Positions 11,115-23,866 are shown, counted from the stretch's first letter. The stretch is DNA of 64,000 nucleotides from Syngnathus acus (GCF_901709675.1 NC_051088.1:9514193-9578192); one strand, 5' to 3'. Numbers and translations are program-made. Notes: generated by a model from the letters alone, not told the origin.

Positions 11115-13933
11115 CTGAAATCACAGATGAGGTAGGGAACAAAAGGGAAAAAGAGGATGAGGGATGTCACTGCGAGCTGAAGAAGAAAAATAATTTGCGC
11201 CATCACTTGTAGGGAAGCAACGGCACCGTGACACAATCACTATAATAACTTCTTTGAGATCGGCTCAAGTGGCAGATATAAAGTGTGTGTGTCTGTGGTG
11301 GGGGGTGCTACTCGTAGGTTTTTAAATAAAACAATTCTATTTGTGATTTCCTCAACAATGGCTTCGAATCAAGGGGAAAATGATGCTATTACCGTCAGTG
11401 AAAACAAACAACGGTGCAGCTGACATTTTCTGCCTACATGGAGGCATGTTCTCTTCATTTGTTCCCGTCAGATGTAACAGGATTGGAAATACTGCCCTTC
11501 AGCCATCCCCACATCCTCCAAAAGACAGACGTGCTGCATAATATGCCAGTTTGCCAGACAGCCACCTTCTATGCTCAGTTAGTGAAGCACTTCTTTGTCT
11601 CACCATGTGGTAGCCTTCAACTGACCAACCAGCAGACGATAATAAAGCGTAAACGTGAGAGGAAAATGGAAAGTGCCCCCACCAGAATCTTTCATTTTTC
11701 TACTGTGTTTTCTATTCAATACAGAGTGGCGATTGAATTGTAAAACGTTCTTCTTCTCAATATACAGGTAATGTAATTTCCCGTCATGTGTCTCCTGATC
11801 CTGCACAGTGCTGTCAGCACCTCGTTTGACATTTAAGCCTTGTGGGAATGAATGGCAATTTTAGCCTGAGGGGGAGTTCTGCCTCAGTGCTCAGAAGACT
11901 GCTCCTTGCTGGATTATTTTCATCATATCAATACAAAATTTAGGAATATTTTTTTGACGTCTGTATGAGATATAGTTGTTCAACTCTGCCTAGCAACAGG
12001 TGCCTGTACAGACACGACCGGCAAAAAGAATCAAAGTAATGATGTTGATGGATGCATTCTATTTTATGCTGGAAGGTAGAAGGTAAACATTTTATTACAA
12101 CAATCTGATAATAAATCTTTTTTTTCCTTCAGTTTGTATGATTGATAGTAGAGCATTTCTATTAGAAGATGAATTGCCATTTGAGAAGCACATCAGAGAG
12201 TAGAGGAGAGTTTTCCTTGTATGCAGTTTACCTAAGTCTTCGGCACCCAACCCATTTGTTCTCAGCCAAAGGGAAAAATATCAATCAAAATATTCATGCC
12301 AAGTTTTTGGGAGCAAAAATGAAATGGCTTAGACAGAAAACAGAGATCACTTTTTCTTCGCTGCTCATTTGCCGTCAGCGGGGATGAAGATACAGGGGTC
12401 ATAAATCACACTGGTTACTGGTGTGAATATGAGCCTCGGTCGAATGGTGAAGACTGTGCTGGCTCCTTTTCCAGTGCTTTCTAGCTCCAGGGACGGGCAG
12501 TGGTCACGGTTCATTTCACTTGCCACTTTACGCAGCTCATTTCAGCTATCGCTACTGAGCCTATTAGGTCGAGTAGAACTTTTAAGTTCATATGTTCTTA
12601 CTGCCCTTCAAGGCATTTCATTCTTCACTTGCCATTGTCTGGGCCAACTGAGTTTGCCCCGTGATGCGCTGTGTTACTGTAGCGCTTGTCTGGGCCTGGT
12701 GCATTGCTTTCGCTAGCTTGTCATTATCACTGAGACATAACCCCTTGAGTAGAAACAGTTGAAATGGAACACGATTGATTTGGGGACCATTTTTTTTTAA
12801 CTCCAATTCAAGTGTAAAAATAAGCTAACCTGTGGTAATACTGAAGTGTAAAAACAATAACATGCAAAGATGCACTGCAGATGCCTCCCAGGTGTTTTGC
12901 TTTACATTTTTATTTTATATGTAAAAAGGGACCATTTATAAAACATAAAATATTACAAATAAAATATTTGAGTTGAAATAAGAGGCAAATGCATCTCATT
13001 CTGTACATAAAATGGTTCTTTGGAACACACCTAAAAACCAGCTCGGCTTTCAATGTTCTGCCAAGCATGTTTTGATGCTTCTTTAGGAGTTGAGGTCAAA
13101 CGAAGTTTCTCTCAACCTCGCTAATGCGAAGGCCAGTGAAATTCCCTCACATCTGAGCTTCATACCATTGGCCAATGGGAGAGTTGAGCCGGCCGCTCAA
13201 GTACCCGTAGAGGGTTCTTTGGAAAAGAGATTGATTATCCATGGATAGAAGAGAAGCGTGACAGTCGGAGCCCAAAGAAGCCAACTTAGGAAGCAGAACA
13301 ATCTCCTGAGATGGGTGTGAAAACACCGGCAATTTTCCCTCTCTCCCCATCTTATTCTCTTTTATTCCCATGGGGAATCAAACAGGCTGAAATGATCACA
13401 AGAAATCCCTTAAGTGGCTTTTTCTCTGCTTCCAGTCACACGCTAAACGGTGCACTCAATTTAACTTTGGGAGAAAGACGACGGCGGCGTATGCGGTTTA
13501 GCGGCCAATCTGACTCGTCAAACACATGAATTCAGTTGTACACTACGAGAGGATGTCTCAAATACCAAACCATTGATCTCAAAAACTAAAAAGACACTTT
13601 TACATTCAGCAACAAAAATACATTTAGAAACACATAATGCCATCTTTTGTTGTTTAGCAGGGTGATTAATCGGCATTAAAATTTTGATTATTTATCTGTT
13701 GTACCAATTTATGTTGCATTTCCCCCCCAATAGTATTTGAGCAATATGTATAAAATTCCAGTGAATTATTGTAAATTTGGTTGCCAATGCTTGGCAAGCC
13801 CCCAGTTAGACGACATCCCAAATACAACATAGACATGACCTAATTCTGCCCCATCAATGGATGACATGAGAGAGCAAGAGATGTGGGATGTCAATGGCAA
13901 TGAATGTTGGATATGCATACAGGATGAACAAAC
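11115..13933 (-). other. agrin intron, FS8 to YGCC linker
   Basis: A 2.8-kb intron. Several ORFs of 60-110 codons lie on both strands and none resembles a known protein. I noted no mobile element. Confidence 0.7.
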
Positions 13934-14039
13934 CTGTACACAATCCCAGGTGCTGAACTGTCAACTGCTCTTGTTTCTCACATCTGGCCTTCTTCAGCTC
14001 ACACTCGTTGCTGTAAGTTTTCCCATCTGAACCACAAAC
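13934..14039 (-). CDS. agrn: agrin exon: Kazal half of FS8
   Basis: The exon is 106 nt, entering in phase 0 and leaving in phase 1. It encodes [20 protein letters not shown] and then a segment ending TVQHLGLCT, which supplies the last four cysteines of FS8. The acceptor is CACGTGCAG. I place the donor at GTTTGTTC because this keeps the final Kazal cysteine and joins in frame to the next exon (LCT, then ATSLPKP). A second GT lies 6 nt upstream (GTACAG); using it would delete that cysteine. The 3' boundary is therefore slightly less certain than the rest. Confidence 0.92.
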
Positions 14040-14247
14040 CTGCACGTGGAACACAGACACATACATGGTTTATAATGAATCACAATTTTTTTTTATATCT
14101 GTGTTCATTGTGGTAGGATGTTACAAAAAACAAATCAAATGGCATTAATTAGTTTTCATTTGGTAAATATACATAATTTGAGTTTATATTACCAAGCAAA
14201 TGAATAATATATTTACATAAAGCTAAACAAATAGAAACGATCATTAC

Positions 14248-14390
14248 CTCGATGTGAGGCACAGTGTGGCATATGAAATCGCACACACATCTGTCTTCTT
14301 CGGCATCTTCGTCGTACGAGCCTCCATACATGCGACAGCGGTCCTGTTCGCAGCTCTCCGCACCAGAGCCGGACCCTCCTGAGCCACAAT
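14248..14390 (-). CDS. agrn: agrin exon: heparan sulfate attachment segment and first half of FS8
   Basis: The exon is 143 nt, entering in phase 1 and leaving in phase 0 (47 complete codons). The acceptor is TTTTGCAG and the donor GTAATG. It begins [19 protein letters not shown]. The Ser-Gly cluster corresponds to the known heparan sulfate attachment region between FS7 and FS8 of agrin. An acidic stretch ([11 protein letters not shown]) follows, then CVCDFIC, giving the first six cysteines of FS8. The Kazal half is in the next exon. Acidic residues near SG repeats are typical of glycosaminoglycan attachment sites; chain addition is inferred from this. Confidence 0.96.
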
Positions 14391-17300
14391 CTGCAAAACG
14401 ATTTAGACATAGTGCTAATTTGCAAGGGAACACACAGTTGAGCTACCAAAAAGGTTTTTATGAGTTATCATGGGGCGAAGAACAAATAATGAAGGTAAGG
14501 TTCAATACTCGACAACTTGTCTAACTTTTAACACTTAGGTGTTACAGTCATTACAAGTTTTCTCACAGCCTAAATTCAAACCCTGGAGCGGATTAATACT
14601 TGTTCTTTAGCGAGGGAATTAATTTGAAACTAATCAAGCCCCCTGCCTCTGATTTCAGAGAGTCCACAGAAACAAGCCTGACCTCCAACTGTGCTGGAAA
14701 CAAAAACAATAGTGGGGAGGCGTGCTTTATGCCTGCCTGCTTTCAGATATAAGAATTTAACCAAGTACAATACTGAGGTATTTGAGGTCTTAATTTCAAA
14801 TAAATTCTCCCAAGACCCTGAAGAAAGTTGTCCCAGTAGATCCCTGACAGTGACCTTGGAAGACATTTTATTGGTTCACTTCTATAAGTCAATGAGGTGC
14901 TCAGGTTGGCCATATGTTGAACAACGCCCCATAATTCAGACCATGACTGCGACCGGTGGGATCGCAAAACTGCTGTTGCAGCTGCTGTATAAACTTTAGC
15001 ACACAGCGATAAATCCAAGTCTTAAAAACAGCAACGAAGAGGGAAGAAAGAGAAGTCGCGGGATTGTTTGGGGACTCGTTTTGGGGAAACAACAAACCTC
15101 GAGTAAAACTCCCAAGGGAGAATATGTGAAAGCGTGCAAAGGCAGCGAATGAAAGCAGCCATCTTGGACAAGTTGGAGCGAATGGAGAGAGTATGCAAGA
15201 GATGCACCCAAGGGAGAAAGAGAAAGTTCATTTGAAACAAATTTGTTGTTCAAAAAAGGAAAGGGGAACATCCAACCAAAAATTCAATACAGCAAATAGA
15301 ATGATTGAGGTATGCAATTGTACCGTGAAGTTTATTTTGATGACCTCATAGAGAAGTCCTTTGGTAAATCGCAGAATACATACTGTTAGTAGGACTGCAC
15401 CAATGATACCAACGTGATTGTCAGGAAACCAGAAGCGGTGGGCCATGGTCAATGAAAATCCACAGAAATCTCTAGAGATGCATTCCAAAATCATGTCAGG
15501 TTAAGCTTGGGCAACCTTAACGTACGCTTACTTGCATATAGCAAACCATAATTTCAGTCCGACCTTGTAATTTGTGACATTCTCAAGCCAAACAACATTC
15601 TTCCGGATACATTCTATAACGAGTCCAAAGAGCAGGAAGAGAATAGAAATATCAGCAGAGGCATTCCAGGGTTGGCTACTTGCTCCGGCGCCGGTGCGCA
15701 AGCTCAGCACTACACAATAAAAGAGAAATGCAGACCAAGCCAATTGGTATTCTGCTCAGGCCGAGACAAATAAATAGAAGCGATAAGACACAGGAATGGA
15801 ATATAGAAAAGTGAAAGGCAAACGGGGGAGTCCTAATTAGCTTTTGCTCTCTAATGTGCCCACCATGCAGCTGGAGAACCTTTCAATTAATGCGTGCTCG
15901 GCCAAGATGACTACATCAGCTTTCTGCATTGCCCATCCAGTCGAAACCCCTCCGTCTATTTAGCAAACAGACCTCTATTAAGATTCAACGGTGAGGAGAG
16001 GGAGAGCAAATAAATAGCATACAAAATAGACAGAGGGGAGAGAAAAGAAAAATCCATTTGAGCATTTGACAACGTCAATAATGGAGGAGGATGTTTTTGT
16101 CCGAAATGTCTCCAAAGAGTGTCGATGTGATAGACAAGGAAATAATAGAGGCCAATGTGAGTGCGGAAATCTCAGCTCGACCACATTAGTCAGGCCATTC
16201 GTGTCTGCTGAGGGCCAAAAAACATCGTCATGTGTCAAAGCCAAGATAAACTCGGACCATGTGCTTTATTTAGCACTGCAATGTGGATGCCTCTAATTGC
16301 TTGTTGGAGCTCAAATAAATTCAATGCAGATTTACCAGTGAACCGAAGCACTACTAGAGAGGAATATTAAAGGTAGGATATACGTATGTATACATTTGGC
16401 CATGTACTGTGCTCAGAAATTCTAAAAATGTGTAAAACTCCCATCTGGGTATCAATCCCAATCTTTCACATGGGTCGTAATATTGTCAACAAATAAATAA
16501 TATTTGATATCTTAGTATTGTTATTTTGTAATGTGACATTAAGAACATTGTTTTTTTAATGTCTTCTGTTGGCATTTTCACGACAATAACCTTTTACCCC
16601 GCACTAAGGGTAACGTACTGCTCTCACAAGCTACTTTTCCCAAGTGGTAAAAGGACGCTAAAGCCAGGCCAATCCGAGTGTGAAATTAAACAGGTGATAA
16701 ATCCCACTGTAAGGTGGTGGACAAGGGGGACAGTCATTTTTCATTACTGCTAAATTAAAGCTGAGCGAAAACAAGGGCCGATTTATGCTTACCGCATTTG
16801 GTTCTGTCAAGCAAAACTAAAGAGTTTTTTTCCCCTTTTTTTTTTAAAGAACATCTTCCTGGACTTATTCTAGATTTGTAGTATAAAAAGTGGGTACATT
16901 TGTCTTAGATGAGGAGTAGTGCTTTTCAGCAGCAGGGTGAGCGAATACAGCTCTGGGCTTTTATTTTGTGATCGATTGCATAGGAAATGGACAGTGAGAC
17001 GGATCCAGTAGTGAAATTATTTAAAGATGTTTTCAACTATGATGGCACTTAGACCTGTACCCAGTATGTGGTGTTTATACTTCCGTAAGTAAGCATGCAA
17101 GGGACCCGACTGTCCTCTTAGGGAGCGGCTTCATTCTGACTCAAACACCCACGAGAGTATTGTTGGGTTTGGTTTGGTTTTATTTACGGTCATTTCCATG
17201 TTCCTCACCCTGGTCTGCTTTGGAATAAATCCACTCAAGGGCCGTCATAATTCTTGGTGAACAGCAAGAATTATGACCTCTTAGCAAGGTTAGAGAAATT

Positions 17301-19495
17301 CTACTTGCACCAAAAAAATAAATGTCTTAACACATGAAATCCCATATCATAGTGCTAAGGCGTTCAGCTTGTTTTATTTATTATTTATTTATTTATTTAT
17401 TCATTCATACATTCGTTCATTCATTCATTCATTTTAGAAGTATTAAGTATTCTTTTTTTTCTCTTAACTGTGTGTTTGTTATCTGTGCCAGTAATTGGTG
17501 TTCATCAAATGCTATTTTTCCCTATTTTCCACTGTGAACTGCATGACCGATGATAACTTCCAAGGGTTGTAAATGACTTAGATTCAAAATTGGTTGGACA
17601 AGAATCAGACTCAAAACAAATTTAATTTGCATAGTGTTCACCCATCTTAATTAACTGACCTGAGTGATCGACCAAGATGTGATTCTGATGAATAACAATC
17701 ATACCGCACGTCATATACTAGATTTGTTTGAAAGACCAAACAAGAAAAGCAGGCTTTGTGCTTCTCCCTGTAGAAGCTTATCGATCACAGCCAATTCAAG
17801 CGCCGTCTGTACCATTTTTCTTCCCAAGGGGCTAGATTGTTTTTTTTTTATAAAGAAATGAGTGCAAAATGGAGAGAGACTAGCGTGGGCGACAAGGCAA
17901 GCAGCGACGGTGAGCAGACACAAAAAAGAGACAAGATTCTATTGTGTTGGCCTCTGAATGAAAATGAGATGGTGATGGAAAGTGGCGGACGCTCAGGGAC
18001 AGTATGAACTAGGCGTAGAAGGAAATGGAAAAACTAAACCATCAAGCAGCACGACCAAGTGTTGGGGGCCCTCGGGGGAGGCGAAGGTTTGTCTGCTCGA
18101 TGCGGGGCCACTAGCAGACAATGTGGATGAAGCGGGAGATGAATGCCAAAATGTGACGCAGGGGGGAACACACTTGCACATTTCTTCACGCTCTACATAC
18201 AAAAAAGGTCACTCTCTCTGTCAATGAAATGATGTTAAATCTACCACAAGGGGCTTTGGCATCGCGAGTCGCCTCTCAGGCCCCCGGCCAATATGGTAGA
18301 CAATGGCAATGAGGGAACCGAGGGTGTCTGAGAAAAAGCAAAGAAAAGAAACACCCGTGGCAAGCTGTAGAAATGGAAAAGGATTCATCTCATGTCTATT
18401 TGCACCATCCTCCACCTGGCCCCTCTTCTCTACCACCCAGCCCACATGCTGGCAGCAGTAATCTGCTCCCCTTCGCACGTTGTCTAGTTGCTGTGATCAC
18501 CCACAAGCCACGAGGGGAACGGCGCGCCACCATCTGCATGACAGCCAGAGGACAGCAACCCCGCCCCCCGCCGAGTCGAGCTCCAGAATCGCCGCCTGGC
18601 TCTTCCAGCGCTGATCCCGATATGATTTGCTCACTGAAGTACATCAAATTCATTGAAAATACAACACTGCACGATAACAACTGACTGAGTGAGCTATAGG
18701 CCTACGAACTCTGTAAAGAGTAACTGGGTCGTGCTTCTAAAATGACGGTTATCTACCAAAAGACCAAGAGTGAAATTGTGCAGCAAATCAAAGAACAGCA
18801 GTTAACAGATAAAGCCACTGAAAATATTAGGTTCAGTTTTAATATTTCTAAGCTAGCAATAAACTGTTACGTATTTGTTTATAATACGGCATTTTTATAC
18901 ACCACATACCACAAAAGTTGGAAAATGGGTCTTAAAGATCAGCTAAAGTTCCCATGCTCATTTGATTGCTTTACTCTGTTTTTGCCTAAAGGGTAGGCCA
19001 AAGAGGCACTGCATCCATTTTTAAAATCAGGTCTGAGGTGGAAAGTAGGTAAGGCAGGAAGGTAGAAGAGCAGGTTTATGTGGTGGAAGGAAGATGGAAA
19101 GATGCCTGAATACAAAGCAGACTGAGGTAAGGAAGGCAGGTGTTGGCCTCCTATTGAATAACGTTTCAACATTTTTTTATGCAAAGCAGCATGATGCCTG
19201 AATCCACACAATAAAAGAAGCAAAGAAAATTATTTCCAAATGTCCAACTGCCCTCCCTTTAATCAACCTGAATTAATTGCCATTCCCCATGATGAGCTTT
19301 ATTTATGGACACAGTTATAGCTCATTCTCTCCACTCCAGTTCATCAGCATGCGGCGGGTGGCAAGTGAGGCCATTAGCAAAAAACCGGCACAGATGACTG
19401 TAGACTGTACGTCAGGTCAGCCGATTAAGATGATTACAGAACTTCAACGGCCGGTTGCTTAACATAATTACACTATTTCAAAGTCCATTTCCTAC
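14391..19495 (-). other. agrin intron, FS7 to FS8
   Basis: A 5.1-kb intron. It holds the TTTA/TTCA microsatellite at 17371-17434 and a local GC-rich patch near 18440-18620. An exon-like hydrophobic ORF at 15531-15711 was considered and rejected. I see nothing else. Confidence 0.7.
17371..17434. repeat. tetranucleotide microsatellite (TTTA)n-(TTCA)n
   Basis: An interrupted run of TTTA units grades into TTCA units, with a few substitutions (ATAC, TTCG) in the middle. Confidence 0.9.
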
Positions 19496-19696
19496 CTTCA
19501 TCGCAGCTGCCTGCCTTGGCCACCTCGATTCTCTTCTTCTGCACGCACGAGGACAGGCGGAGTTCACACTCGTTTTCGTAGGTGGTGCCATCACTTCCGC
19601 ACACCGGGGAGAACGCTTCAACCGAGCACGCCGGGCACTCGCACTTACTTTGGACACAGCGGGCGCCCCAGGCACACATAGTGTTGCCACAAGTTT
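19496..19696 (-). CDS. agrn: agrin exon encoding FS/Kazal domain 7
   Basis: The exon is 201 nt (67 codons), phase 1 at both ends, with acceptor TTTTTTCAG and donor GTAGG, a usable but less common donor. It encodes a ten-cysteine FS domain: KTCGNTMCAWGARC, a hairpin ending CECPAC, then [14 protein letters not shown] and AGSC. It ends the tandem FS1-FS7 array. The split Asp codon at its 3' end joins it to the glycine-serine segment in the next exon. Confidence 0.97.
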
Positions 19697-19828
19697 CTGA
19701 AAAAAAGTTCACACACGCACACAGAGTTTTCCAGGGTACGCACAAAACCATTTTTGATAATAAACCTGAGAATTTATACATAATCAGCTCTGGGCTTAGG
19801 ACAGCGAGTACAAGAATGAACTACTTAC

Positions 19829-20026
19829 TGCACTCCCCTTGGCTGACCACGTAGAGTTCCATCTGTTTTTTGCAGGCCCGCACGTGCAGCTCGCACTCAC
19901 TGGTGTAGGTGGTGCCATCGCTCCCGCATACGGGCTGGTGGGACTCCACGCACTCGGTTGCACAAACGCACTGTCCACTTTGGGCCTCGCAGATTGCCCC
20001 GAAAGAGCAGTTGGCACAGGCCTCGT
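19829..20026 (-). CDS. agrn: agrin exon encoding FS/Kazal domain 6
   Basis: The exon is 198 nt (66 codons), phase 1 at both ends, with acceptor TTCCTTGTAG and donor GTAAGTAG. It encodes the compact sixth FS domain with ten cysteines: [18 protein letters not shown], then [14 protein letters not shown] and SQGEC at the end. It is shorter than FS1-FS5, as expected for this domain. Only 132 nt of intron separate it from FS7, far less than the multi-kilobase introns elsewhere in the FS array. Confidence 0.97.
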
Positions 20027-20463
20027 CTACAAGGAAAATAAGGTCAGATTTAGCCTGTGGCTGATCATTTTTAAGGGCATGTTCTTAATTCAGTAAATAA
20101 GCAAAGAACTCTCAACAGAGAAATGCAGATTTTGCACATTGATAGTAACACAGAAGCAGAATCTACCTGAGGCAAGTTGTAGAATAAAACAAGTCAGAAT
20201 GAAAATCACAGATATCTCTATTGAGATTCAGATCTGAGGACAAGGCTGGGGAACAAAAAAAAAAGACAAATCCTTGAAATTCCCAAGAGCGGCCTGAGAA
20301 TAACTGAAGACATTTGCAACCAGCTCGGCTCTATATCAAGCTCAAACTGAAGAGGTAAATTTTGAATTTTTCAGCAACAAGACACATTCCATGAATCAGA
20401 TTGAATAGATTGCCGCCACAGGCGGCTTTTGATGATAGCCTGACACAGCTAATCAAATATCAT

Positions 20464-20484
20464 GATGGATAGATGGATGGATAG
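20464..20484. repeat. short GGAT/AGAT microsatellite
   Basis: About five imperfect tetranucleotide units of GATGGATAGATGGATGGATA type. Confidence 0.8.
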
Positions 20485-23400
20485 CTGCCAACTATCGTCA
20501 CTCGCTCTGGGCAGCTGAAAAGGTCTGAACATGATGAGCAAGGCGTACGTGTGTTCTATGTTAAATTTCACGAATGATAGGGCTGTCAATGTTTTGTCAT
20601 AGCAACAGCATCGCAGTGATTAAAGGGTGATATAAACCCTGCGTTGATCAGAGGTTAACTGTATTATGTTCAAAAATTCTAGTATTTAAATTAAGGCTGG
20701 CTATCGTTTGGGCTGCGCACAGGTCAGTGTAGCCATAAATCAGGAAATGATAGTGGTGAGTGTTGTCCGTTATCAGGTGAGTATCCCGATAACGGACTTG
20801 CCTTTTTATCAGGCAGGCGCTGTGACCCTTAGCTGCTTCTCCACGAGGGCTGAACCTCAATACAAAATGCATCACAGACACATCAGATTGAAGGGCAGCC
20901 TTGTTTGACAGGAAGAGCAGTTAGTGAAGATTTTATTGTAATTATTACTATTTGAGGTTGCTGTTTACAATAATTTAGGAGGATTTGTCCAGAGCACATA
21001 AAAGTAAAAGGTAAGCAAAAATACAAAAGCAACAGTTGAAACACCCTTTTACTTTAAACATAAAAAAATCAACCCCTACAGACAAGTAAGTGAATACAAA
21101 CAATTATTACAGATCTGACCCATTTTTTACGCCTGTATATTTGAAAATAATAATTTATTGTTAGTGGTTATGTATGTATGTAGTTGTATTTCTTGTCTGA
21201 GCAATTTTGGCTATCTTTATGGGCTTGGCTCTTCCAGTCCCAGGGGCCGTAAAGTAAAGTGCATTCAAGGCACATCATCAACGAACATTTTGATATTTGT
21301 GCGTCTATGTCTATGTCCGCGAGCAGAAATACGAGCAACTTGAGTTTGGATTCGAACATTTAACTGCTGTGTGACGATTTAAATTGGCTTCCTAATACAA
21401 CAAAGATGCTGGGTTTAATGACACAAAAAGAACCCACGATAGCATCTGTAATTTTCATGCTGCATTTAACACAGGTGTTCTCACAATGCTCATTTCCTTT
21501 ATTACACTCTAGAGTTCATAAGGGTGCCCTTGAAAGTCCCTGCATGGGCCTCGACGGGAAACTTCTGATGTTACTTATCTCACTCAGATTGATTCCTTTC
21601 TTCTGTTTTGGTGGCCTTGAATGCAGCACAGATTGAACCCCATTAGAGAAAGTAAGGCAAATGTGCTTTTAGACTGTAGATTATATTAATACTGGAATAA
21701 AAGACTTCTGCCACAGGTTAAACGATTTGTTTCTTTCTATGTATGTTACTATGTGACAGACAAAAGATACGATTATTACTGAGTCAGGGCCAAGAGGAAT
21801 GGTTCTATTCACTCAAAGAAACTGAGCAACACCTATCGCCAAAACTGTTTGTATTCTTCCTTAGTACATCAGCCACACCACTTCACAAAGTTCAAAAGGT
21901 ACAGTGCTTTCAAAAAATCTTTAGTCCATCATTACTTGACAGACTGTTCAAGCTAAATATTGGAGTTTAGATTATTTTTTCTTACACACTGAAGAAAAAA
22001 AAAAAGGTTAATTGTGGTTCACACCAGAGGACTGAAATGTGTGGAAGTGCAAAAGCAAGAACAACTACGAAGACAAAGCCATCAACGCCTTGCCTCACCC
22101 ATGCCAATTAGCGGTTTCTTCCGCCCCAACAAAATATACGGTTATGGTTTACTCATCTTCATTATTTTTCCGTCAACCTATTTCCCCTTTCTTGTGCGAC
22201 TTATATGTCACCCTCTCCTGCGTCTACCATTTCAAAAAACAGTGGGAGAGAGAAAAATCTGGTGTGGTGCAGGTTGTTATTTTTTTTCCTGTTGTCACAT
22301 CCTTCCGACATCTCAGCTCTATCTGTTTGGCTAAAGCCATACCAACGACCCCGTTCCTGTGGTGAATGTTACATCCAGCTGAGGCGTCTATTAACCAAGC
22401 ACGTCTGTCCCAGCCCACTGAGACAAGGTGGCGAGGTCACACAACACTAAAAATGCCAGAGGGGACTGGATTTAAGCGGGCGGGTGGGACTGGGGAGTTG
22501 AGATCTTAAGAATAATAACGACTGTCACTCATATTGCTATAAGGTTGCACCTGAGTCATACAGATAAACAATTTTTTTAACAGCCCTCGGGGATGGAAAT
22601 ACAATCATATTGGAGTCTAACGTGCGCACACATAAGCACACAGGAGACCACATAAAACCTTATTGGGAAGGTGGATGGGGATCGCTACTCTGGATTAGTA
22701 GCTGATGAATGACATACACTAAATGTATCACCTAAAACAATGGCCAATATTCTAAAATCGCCAGCAGCATCAACTACTTGAATGAATAAAGCCTGCATAT
22801 CAAATGAATGCTTCGTATGATAGCTGTTATAATTTATCATTTCATGTATTAAAAATGGAACGCAACAAAATATTTAGTGATTCACTTTGCTATATATTTG
22901 GACCAAATGTAACTGGACCAAAAATGATCTGTACTGTATCCTTTTGGGGATTTCAACAAAAATTAAGTTGGTTATTGTTTCACACAGGTCCCACATTTTT
23001 TTTTGTTTGGTGTAAATCTGCTTGCATATTTTTCTCATCTCCTGTATATACAAACTGAAAATTATTCAATCATGACTAAAATTGCAGTTTTTTATTTTTG
23101 CTTCTAATTCTTTCAACAGGATCAAATGCTCTGTAAAGTGTTAAATTGGTCCACAAATTTAACCTTTGCAAACCAAGGGAATGCTTCTCATTGAAAGGAA
23201 CAGAAATGCAAACAAGTTCCAGGGACAGAACCTCGTTTTAATCACTGTGTGGTAAAAAAAACCCCAAAAACAAATACAATCCAATATTACAAAGTTAATT
23301 CTGAAGAAATAACTGTATTTGCAAGGAAATCACTGTGCAAAATAATTATGCTTTGGGAACTCTATTGCGTTGCGGGATATGGCAGCTATTTCGTTAAATG

Positions 23401-23604
23401 GTATCCATGGAGAATGTAAACAAAGCTGGGTGAGAGGGAACATTAAAATGCAAGAAAGGTAAAGTGAAAAATGAGAACACAAAACCTCAGTATGCACAGT
23501 TTTTTTTCTTGTTTATCCTTGCCCTCTTGGGGGGGGTTTAAGATCAGGGGATGTCGTTAATATTTGTGAACTGTGGGCATGAGAAGTCCCTGTGATTGGG
23601 GGCA

Positions 23605-23626
23605 GTATAGATAAACTTGACTTGAC
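23605..23626 (+). repeat. L2/SINE-like 3' tail fragment
   Basis: GTATAGATAAACTTGACTTG is typical of the 3' ends of fish L2-type LINEs and their SINE partners, which often end in ATAAA followed by short TTGAC-type repeats. The sequence upstream (from about 23520) may belong to the same degraded copy. This is a fragment only. Confidence 0.5.
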
Positions 23627-23800
23627 ACTATCGCTTGCTAGCAATAATATCATGGCCAAAGGTATAACATGGGTAGATTTCTCCTCGCTTCCTTCTTAAA
23701 CCTGCTAATTAGCTGTCACTGGGCTGCTCATCACTAGAATCTTTTCCTTCCATTCCAGCTGCATCCGCCAAAGCTTAAGTTTTTTTTTTAATCTTTCTTT

Positions 23801-23866
23801 GTGTATGTGCAGCTATGTAAAGCATAATTGGGTGCCGAGAAAAGCACTATAAATTAATTATTCATT
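23801..23866 (+). repeat. L2/SINE-like 3' tail fragment
   Basis: The text TTGGGTGCCGAGAAAAGCAC followed by TATAAATTAATTATT resembles the conserved tail of fish L2-like elements, where GAAAAGCGCTATATAAAT precedes an AT-rich end. Identification is by pattern memory only and limits are approximate. Confidence 0.55.

Noticed and set aside
15531-15711. Exon-like minus-strand hydrophobic segment with a TTTTATTGTGTAG acceptor and a GTAAGC donor
   Set aside because: Entry phase 1 and exit phase 2 would shift the agrin frame, the protein matches nothing I know, and the next hydrophobic ORF starts only about 40 nt later, too close for an intron.
16066-16296. Plus-strand ORF with KECRCDRQGNNRGQCECG, EGF-like at first sight
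   Set aside because: Only a short cluster of cysteines, wrong strand, no splice sites and no further EGF residues.
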